From the NCBI GenBank assembly GCA_033961575.1, contig CM066736.1, positions 84,282,852 to 84,346,851 of the forward strand: 64,000 nucleotides of DNA. The letters run 5' to 3'. The notes beneath the pieces are model-generated. The model saw only the letters and a program-made list of their open reading frames with translations, had not been told where the DNA came from and made no database searches. The position numbers and the translations under genes were made by a program. Shown piece by piece: positions 57,944 through 64,000 of the stretch. Each line of letters starts with the position of its first letter. Within the stretch, counting starts at the first letter, position 1. Origin of the DNA: Aselliscus stoliczkanus. Taxonomy: Eukaryota; Chordata; Mammalia; Chiroptera; Hipposideridae.

Positions 57944-58883
57944 CAATCAAATTTTTATTTAAGAAAAAAATGCCCCGGTAACAGTAAGAAAAAGGAATTA
58001 GAGATGAGGCTGTGGCAGTAGGGTCAGTGAGAGCCAAGGATGCCTGAACTAGGACATTGGTTACGATAATAAAGTGGAGACGATGAAGAGGATTTTCAGA
58101 GATGAATTAGATGAATCAGGAGGACTTGATGCCCATTTGTGCATAGTATGAGAAAATCTAAGCAATGTTTCCTGATTGGTCTTATTACCTTTGTTTTCTG
58201 CTACTTTAACTTTTCCCTGCTGCTACCACAGTCTTCCCTCACCAAATTTAGCTTGCCTTAACGCAGTCAGGTCATTCGGTAGTCTGCTTACACTTTACTC
58301 AGTGCAGAGGTGAACCTTAAAAATGGGTCCAGCAGCCTCCATATCCTGTTTTTTCCTTCACTACTCAGTTTGAGCTCTCTGGCTCATAATGGATGCCAGT
58401 TAGTTTAACAGCAAGGTTAATCTCTAAAGTTGACTAGTTGGTAAAAGTTCTTAGTTTTTAAAAATAGGTTGTCTAAATACCTTTGTATTTAGAAACTCTG
58501 TGTAGTCGTTCTATGTAAAATTATTTGGATTATTTCAGTGTGCAGAGTGGCTCCTGTTTTTATTTTTGACACTGGAAAAGATCTAAAGATGCTTCAAATT
58601 AAATCATAATTAAAAATTAGGTTTTCGTTTGCTTTAGTCTGTGGAATTGCCACTCCTTCTGAGAAATAAGCAGCGTTCTCATGTTCTGAAGCTGATTTGA
58701 CTCCACAATGGAGATAGCTAATTGACTTACCCTTTAAGAGCTGGGAAGAAAATATAGTCTCTCTAAAAGGCAGGAATGTAAATCACTAAGAATTTGTCTC
58801 CCACTCAAATTTTATCTGCTTATTCTTTGGAAGCCTCCGATGCTATACCTTTTATATGTGGAAAGGCTGCTGAAGATTATTAT

Positions 58884-59025
58884 TTTTTTTTTTAGCTGAG
58901 CCATCCTGCCACCTGTTGGCAGCTCAGCGGCTGCTCAGCTCTCGCCGGGAATCCAACTGGCAACCTGTTGCTCAGAGCTTGCACTCTTGAGCGTGTTCTT
59001 AACCAACTGAGCCACTCGGCTGGCC
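58884..59025 (-). mobile_element. Family-B tRNA SINE
   Basis: Antisense. T-run, AGCTGAGCCATCCTGCCACC to GGCTGGCCC. Flanks share TGAAGATT. Confidence 0.88.
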
Positions 59026-61324
59026 CTTGGTGAAGATTTTTTGACTATTGCTTCACACACTATACAGTATGCTGCTGCAATTAAAAAATATTTTAAATTT
59101 TAGAAATTTATATCAAAATATGCCACAATATTTGTTATTATCAGTCTCCCATTTACTAGGTCATTTGCTTTCTCTTCTACTCTTAGTAATTCTCTTTACT
59201 TAAATGTCATTCTTTAAGAGGACATCTATAATTGTGCCTTTAGATCACAAACTAAATTCTGTGTGAAATTAACTCACAGAAAGGAGAGCAAAGTTATTGT
59301 GAGGAAGAGACCAATCTGGCACAAGGCCAGTTACCTGAATTGTTGCTGTTGTCTGTTAATTCTTCCCAATAATCTGGTTAACAGCTTTCATTATTTATAG
59401 CTCCTACTATACATGTGTATGTATGACTCTTAGGAGCTCTTATAACAAAATGTGTATGTTTTTAAAATAAGGTGGTTTCATCTGTTTTTGAAAGTGAGCA
59501 TTTTTTATTCATCCTTTATTAACTACAAAATAATTTCTGTAGCACTCATCCTAGAGGCTTAAATCCTAGCTTACTCTCAATGTCATAGTACAACAGCATC
59601 TTTCCTCCCTATTCATGCATTTATTCAACATTTAACCAACATCTATTGAGCACCTACTTTAGGCCAGGCAATGTAAACCATACGAAGTATTTTATGTGGT
59701 CTCTACCTTAAAGGCCTCTATAGTATGGTGGAAAAGAAGGATGTGTCAGTGAGTAATTAGTGACTAGCCAGCAACTGTCTACAGAGGTGGAGCTTTGATG
59801 CTCTGTGTAATCTGATGTTTCAGAATTTCATTCAACTGATTTGTAAACATCCCTTCCAGAACTTGGTACCAGAAATTATTTGGGTACTTAAATAGCTCTA
59901 TACTTCCAGAGTACTATTACTAGTGCTTCACTAGTAGAGATTTAATCAGGGTTGGAATTTTCCAGGTAATATAACAGAGGGAAGGAGAGAAAGAGACAAG
60001 GAATTGACAGTGTATACAAAGGAGTGTTTATAATGAAGGACCGTGAAGTCTAAGCCAGGTAAGGGGGAAAGTAAGGACACAGAGGGAGTGATGGACAGTG
60101 AACAGAGGGTAGTGTCAATGGCAAGAGGTCCTACTGAAGCCAGGGAATTGTGGAAATCAGTATGCCAGAGGGAGTGAGCTGGAAAGGGAGCCAGCAGAAG
60201 TCAAAGAATAGGATCCCTGAACTGGAAACTTCAGAGGGGCGTGGTTAATGGTAATGCTGAGGTCTGGGCCCAACATGATCATTGAGCTAGGTGATGAGAT
60301 GGAGTGGAAGATGTATCCTTCCATAAGATGACTGAGCAAGAGAATGCTGTGATGAGAAATCATACTTACCTTCAAGATTCTACTCAAGCTTCCCACCTAT
60401 GTAAAGGCATCCCAAATTTCTCAGCTCGTCACACAAAATCTATTTTTCGTGTTTCCATTGTATTTCTTCATAATGGACAACAGTCCGTTGTTAATCATTG
60501 TGAGGGAATAACGGTGTCATTCCCAGGCCTGACACAAATCATGACCCAATATGGTAAACATATAAGTGGTTTTTTTCCAATAGTTACGAGAATACTAATT
60601 ATCAAATGAAAGAGGTTTTGAGGTATAAAAGAGGAAACTGGTATTACAATAAACTCAGTGTAAGGGAGAGATATGTCAAACATATTTAATAACAGAGAGC
60701 CCGCGTTCTGACTTATTCACAAAAGCCTTTCCTGTAATTTCAGCTAGTCCTATTCTTGCCTTTTTTATTTCTATTCAGTTCAACATACACTGGCATGTAT
60801 AGAAGAGTTCAGCTGTCCTTGGTAAATTGAATTAACTTTGGGAGAAACAGAAAGCACCTGTTGTATACAGCCATTTGCTATGTAAAATTTGTTGAATTAA
60901 AATCAACAGCTTTGTTTCTTTGAAATGAAACTATGGTGATGTTAGTATTCTAAATCTAAATTTCCTGCAGAAGTCTTACTGGCTCTAAAGATAACTTTGT
61001 TGGAGCATCCTCGAGTGCAGAGCTATGTGGCTGCATTGCTTTTTGTCTTCTCTGCAAACAAGAAGTAAATGGTCTTAGCATCATTCACTGGATCTTGATA
61101 TGGTTCTGTTATGTAGAATCATTTTTATAGTGATATTTATTACCATGAGACTATAGCTATGTATGCACGCACCCTTACAGTGTTACTAGAAACTTCTAGC
61201 ATAACAAAGGTTTAGTTCAATCAAAGCTGGCTTTCCTGTCTAATCACTTTATCAATGATTGACTCTTCTCATGAAGTTTCCTTGTCTCAGTAACAGGTTT
61301 TATTTCACAGATATAAGTCACTGT

Positions 61325-61735
61325 TTTAAAATTTATTTTCAATTGCAGTTGATATACAATATTATATCAGTTTCAGGTGTGCAACATACTGATTCAACAT
61401 TTATATACCTTAGAAGTGATCACCACAATAAATCTAAAATAAGCCTAATAACCATCAGTCACTATACACAGTTATTAAAATATTATTGACTCTATCCCCT
61501 ATACTGTACATTGCATCCCCGTAAACTTATTTTATAACTGGAAGTTCATATTTCTTTTTTTTTTTAAAGGGCAGTGTCACTGGCCCTCATATGTAGGATC
61601 CGAACCAGGGCTGATGGCATCCCAAGCCAGCTCTTAACCACCGTGCCACTCGGCCGGCCCGGAAGTGTGTATTTCTTAATCCTCTTCCACTTTCTGCCCA
61701 ACCTCCTCCCCCATTCCCCTCCGTATGTCACTTCT
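61325..61735 (-). mobile_element. L1 3' UTR, antisense, split by a SINE
   Basis: CAGTTGATATACAATATTAT, CAGTTTCAGGTGTGCAACAT and GTGATCACCACAATAAATC are antisense L1 3' UTR. SINE at 61559-61660. Confidence 0.7.
61559..61660 (-). mobile_element. Short tRNA-derived SINE nested in L1
   Basis: Antisense T-tract, then GGGCAGTGTCACTGGCCCTC. Diverged duplication (GGAAGTTCATATTTCTT / GGAAGTGTGTATTTCTT). It ends 236 nt before exon 10. Confidence 0.9.
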
Positions 61736-61896
61736 AAAGCTACAATTTTCATATATTTAGGAAGTTTTATGGTTGCCACAGATACCAGTACTGTAAGTTT
61801 GACAGATAATAGCTAACATGTTTGTGACCTAGCTCCTGCTATTACCTTAGTTTTAGCAAATCTCATTTTGTTTGTGTGCTTGTTTTTTACTTAAAG

Positions 61897-61951
61897 GAAA
61901 GAACGCTTGGTGTATGTGGGTATCAGTATTGAAAACATCATTCCTCCACAA
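61897..61951 (+). CDS. RSF1: RSF1 exon 10 (partial CDS)
   Basis: This small 55-nt exon follows ACTTAAAG and precedes a strong GTAAGT donor. Its first base completes Arg from exon 9. The remaining 54 nt encode KERLVYVGISIENIIPPQ in phase with exon 11 (EPDFSE). The acceptor is weak: the -3 base is A and the pyrimidine tract is interrupted. Small size plus a modest acceptor makes this the exon here most prone to skipping. Because it is 55 nt, skipping it would shift the frame. A young antisense SINE begins 113 nt past its donor. Confidence 0.95.
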
Positions 61952-63019
61952 GTAAGTTTCTGGTTTGTATTATTTTTAAAATGGAGACTACCACAATTGT
62001 TCTAAAATTTAACCCACTTTATGTAATGTAAGTGGTTTTAAATATATAGTGCACCTATTTTTTTTACTTTTTTTTTTTTTTTTTTTTTTTTGAGGGCAAT
62101 GTCACTGGCCCTCATATGTGGGACCCGAACCAGGGCTGCTGGCTTCCCAAGCCAGCGCTTAACCACCACGCCACTTGCCCGGCCCAGTATACCTATTTTA
62201 TTGAAAATGAAAATTTAGGACCTTAAAGAAAATTTGGGACCTAAAGAAAATTTAGGACCCAAAATGTATTATTACATCCAAACCAAATTTATAGTTCACC
62301 CCATAGGGTTTATGTTCTGGGCTTTTTTTTACCCCTAATTTGTTTTTAGCTTCTTTATGTACTATTTATTTAAAGTGTTTAAAGAATAATTTATGGAGAT
62401 CTAGTTTTTAATTCTCTTCTTTTGGGGTTATCAGAATCTTCCATTTGTGTTCTTACAGTTTGTTTTCTTTCAAAGGATGTCATTGTTTTGCATTTATTAG
62501 CCTAATTTATAGTCAAGGATATCTCATGAGTGAAAGTACGTGTAACTTTTTTTTTTTTTTAAATGAAGACATTTTCTTAGTTCATATACAGTTTTATTCA
62601 GGCTTTATTAAATCACACACTAAAATAACCTGTCTTAGTTATTTCCCTTCAGCATCGGCCCCTTTCTTCTTCTAAATCCATTATTTCATTCAGTTTATGT
62701 ATTGAATATCTTATTTGTGCTAAATTTAATTATTTGCTAAAAGATTTATTGCTGGAAAAACTTCATGATTGTTTTTAAAAGAGGTCATTATAAACTCACA
62801 AAAATGTAACTTTAATACAGAAGTGTTTCATCCTTGAATCAATATTCTTTTTAATCTATACTTAGTGTTTCCATGTTTACTCAGTTTAGGGGATGATCAT
62901 CTCACTTTTTCAAACCTTTCGCATATGCTGCCTAGAAGGATATTAGAAAACTGTAAGTTTAAGGAACTTTGTTCTGTCCTGAGGAATAACATATATTTAT
63001 TATCTTATTTTTAAATCAG
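61952..63019 (+). other. RSF1: RSF1 intron 10
   Basis: A 1068-nt intron from GTAAGT to AAATCAG. One antisense SINE (62065-62184) lies near its 5' end. Three imperfect copies of a short GGACC-TTAAAGAAAATTT unit occur near 62217-62260. Confidence 0.9.
62065..62184 (-). mobile_element. Short tRNA-derived SINE close to the exon 10 donor
   Basis: Antisense, T-tract longer than 20 followed by GAGGGCAATG. Flanks AGTGCACCTATTTT / AGTATACCTATTTT. It begins 113 nt past exon 10. Confidence 0.92.
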
Positions 63020-63129
63020 GAGCCAGATTTTTCTGAAGAACATGAAGAAAAGAAAAAAGATTCCAAAAAATCCAAAGCAAATTTGCTTGAAAGGAGGTCA
63101 ACAAGAACACGGAAATGTATAAGTTATAG
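63020..63129 (+). CDS. RSF1: RSF1 exon 11: basic nuclear segment (partial CDS)
   Basis: This 110-nt exon begins in phase 0 after TTAAATCAG and ends with two bases of an Arg codon before GTATGA. It encodes EPDFSEEHEEKKKDSKKSKA, then NLLERRSTRTRKCISYR. The Lys/Arg clusters (EEKKKDSKKSK, ERRSTRTRK) look like nuclear localisation or DNA/histone-contact sequence. The next coding exon, which should complete the Arg and continue FDEFDEA in RSF1, is not found before the window ends. Confidence 0.96.
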
Positions 63130-64000
63130 GTATGAAATATGTGGAAATAGTTACAATGAGAGAGTGTGAAATGTTTTTAAAATTACACGTGATCCAGAAG
63201 TATATGCCTTTCCCATCACAATGGTCATTAACAGTTGTATATATATTTCTTACCTACTCTGTTTAGAATCAGAATTTGAGAGCAGCCAGCATGTCTTTTC
63301 TAAATGTAAACTTGCTCGTGTCAGTTTCTTTGACTGAACATATAATACTTTTGTCAGATTTCTGTAGCCCTTGGGATAAGGATCGATGCTTTAAAAAGGC
63401 CCATGAAGTGTTCCTCAGTCTGCTCTGTGCCCAGCTTTCAGCTCCATCTCATCCACATTTTCCCTTACTCTCACATTAGCCACATTGTCGTCTTTCAGTC
63501 CTTTTGTACGTACTGTTTACTCTGCCTAAAGTTGCCCCGCCTATTTTACCTTGTTATCCTTCTCTTGATCAGATCCCTCTGTTATATGCCTTCATAGCAA
63601 CCAATTCTTGGAAGCGCTTATCATAGTTGTAATGATTGTAATTTTAATGGTTTAATATTTCTCTTCCCCACTAGACTATTAGCATGAAGGTAAGGACCAT
63701 GTCAGTTTTACACATTTCTGTCCTTTGTAGTTGCCATTGCCATAGTGCTGGCAAGTAGTTAAGCAGTCCATAAATGCCTATTGAAAGAATCAGTAACTAA
63801 TCTGGTTTACCATCTGCCACTAGAAATACCATGGAGAGAGAGATTTTTCCATGGTAACTGTGTTAGTAGCTAAACCTAGACCAAAACCTTATCTTCTGAT
63901 TATTTGCTAGTTTAGTATTCTTTCCACTAAACCCACCCCGTTTCACTCAAAAAATAAATAAATTGTATTTTAATTATTTTAGACCTTTGTTTTAGCTGTG
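63130..64000 (+). other. RSF1: RSF1 intron 11 (5' part)
   Basis: The intron begins GTATGA and runs off the window. About 63330-63800 is an L2 3' copy in sense orientation. No exon 12 is recognisable. Confidence 0.85.
63330..63800 (+). mobile_element. L2 3' region
   Basis: CTTTTGTACGTACTGTTTAC, CCACTAGACTATTAGCATGA and AAATGCCTATTGAAAGAATC follow L2 in sense orientation. Confidence 0.65.

Larger units (their letters stand above)
56482..61896 (+). other. RSF1: RSF1 intron 9
   Basis: A 5415-nt intron from GTATTG to ACTTAAAG. It contains a hAT-type element with a nested SINE (56565-57037), further SINEs at 57838-57943, 58884-59025 and 61559-61660, and an antisense L1 3' end (61325-61735). Ancient LINE-like sequence lies near 57390-58110 and 59620-59770. 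About 59780-61320 looks unique. Confidence 0.9.
1..64000 (+). other. RSF1: RSF1 gene, internal portion (introns 2 to 11, exons 3 to 11)
   Basis: The whole window lies inside RSF1 on the + strand. RSF1 is the non-catalytic subunit of the nuclear RSF chromatin-remodelling complex, pairing with the ISWI ATPase SMARCA5 to deposit and space nucleosomes. Nine exons with AG/GT borders and compatible phases sum to 2771 nt and stay open for 923 codons, against about 1441 residues that I recall for the human protein. The peptide order (WHIM/WSD motif, long Lys/Glu-rich region, PHD finger, coiled coil, basic region) matches RSF1. Exon numbers follow remembered human structure. The first two exons (DDT domain) and the last exons (acidic, Ser/Arg-rich C-terminus) lie outside. 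The promoter, start codon, stop codon and polyadenylation site are therefore not visible. Confidence 0.97.

Noticed and set aside
63950..64000. Possible exon 12 acceptor (TTTTAG near 63983)
   Set aside because: The bases after it do not continue the Arg-Phe-Asp-Glu reading expected for RSF1 and hit stops. I treat it as intron.

Overview
The window is nuclear DNA from a placental mammal, and its repeats point to a bat. There is one VES-type tRNA SINE in each orientation (9630-9815 and 8367-8533). There are also dozens of young tRNA-derived SINEs with intact target-site duplications, a full-length HAL1 (half-LINE-1), mariner debris and a mariner-type MITE. Together these suggest a non-pteropodid bat, possibly the horseshoe/leaf-nosed (rhinolophoid) group. 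That lineage call is an inference from remembered SINE families and was not checked against a library.

The only host gene I can support is RSF1 (remodeling and spacing factor 1, HBXAP) on the + strand. RSF1 is the large partner of the ISWI ATPase SMARCA5/SNF2H in the RSF nucleosome-spacing complex. The window enters inside an early intron and leaves inside a later one. It contains nine internal coding exons, numbered 3 to 11 by analogy with my recollection of human RSF1. They lie at 20675-20767, 21943-22148, 31146-31300, 46862-48621, 50325-50531, 55173-55277, 56402-56481, 61897-61951 and 63020-63129. All nine have AG/GT borders, the phases join without conflict, and the 2771 nt read open for 923 codons. 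In order they encode the WHIM/WSD region, a long Lys/Glu-rich disordered region, a basic and then acidic linker, a PHD finger split across two exons, a coiled-coil stretch and a basic nuclear region. The N-terminal DDT exons and the C-terminal acidic exons lie outside.

Between 1 and 20674 the intron holds an inverted pair of mariner transposase fragments (1-840), a long SINE, and the HAL1 element on the minus strand (1391-4160). The HAL1 has an uninterrupted ORF1, two-plus tandem monomers in its 5' UTR and no ORF2. Further on are an L2-rich zone, a TG microsatellite, an 85-bp MITE, VES SINEs, and L1, MIR and L2 relics. The introns from 22149 to 46861 are dominated by SINE insertions into older L1, L2 and MIR copies. 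The introns from 48622 to the end are similar, and one antisense SINE lies only 113 nt past the exon-10 donor.

The most interesting material is the retroelement biology: the intact HAL1 ORF1, a SINE family that exists in a head-only short form and a roughly 400-450 bp long form, a tail segment apparently shared with VES, a tailless SINE with a clean duplication, SINE dimers, and antisense SINEs that place a T-tract plus AG inside RSF1 introns. I found no second host gene, no RNA gene other than tRNA-derived SINEs, and nothing resembling a prokaryotic system.
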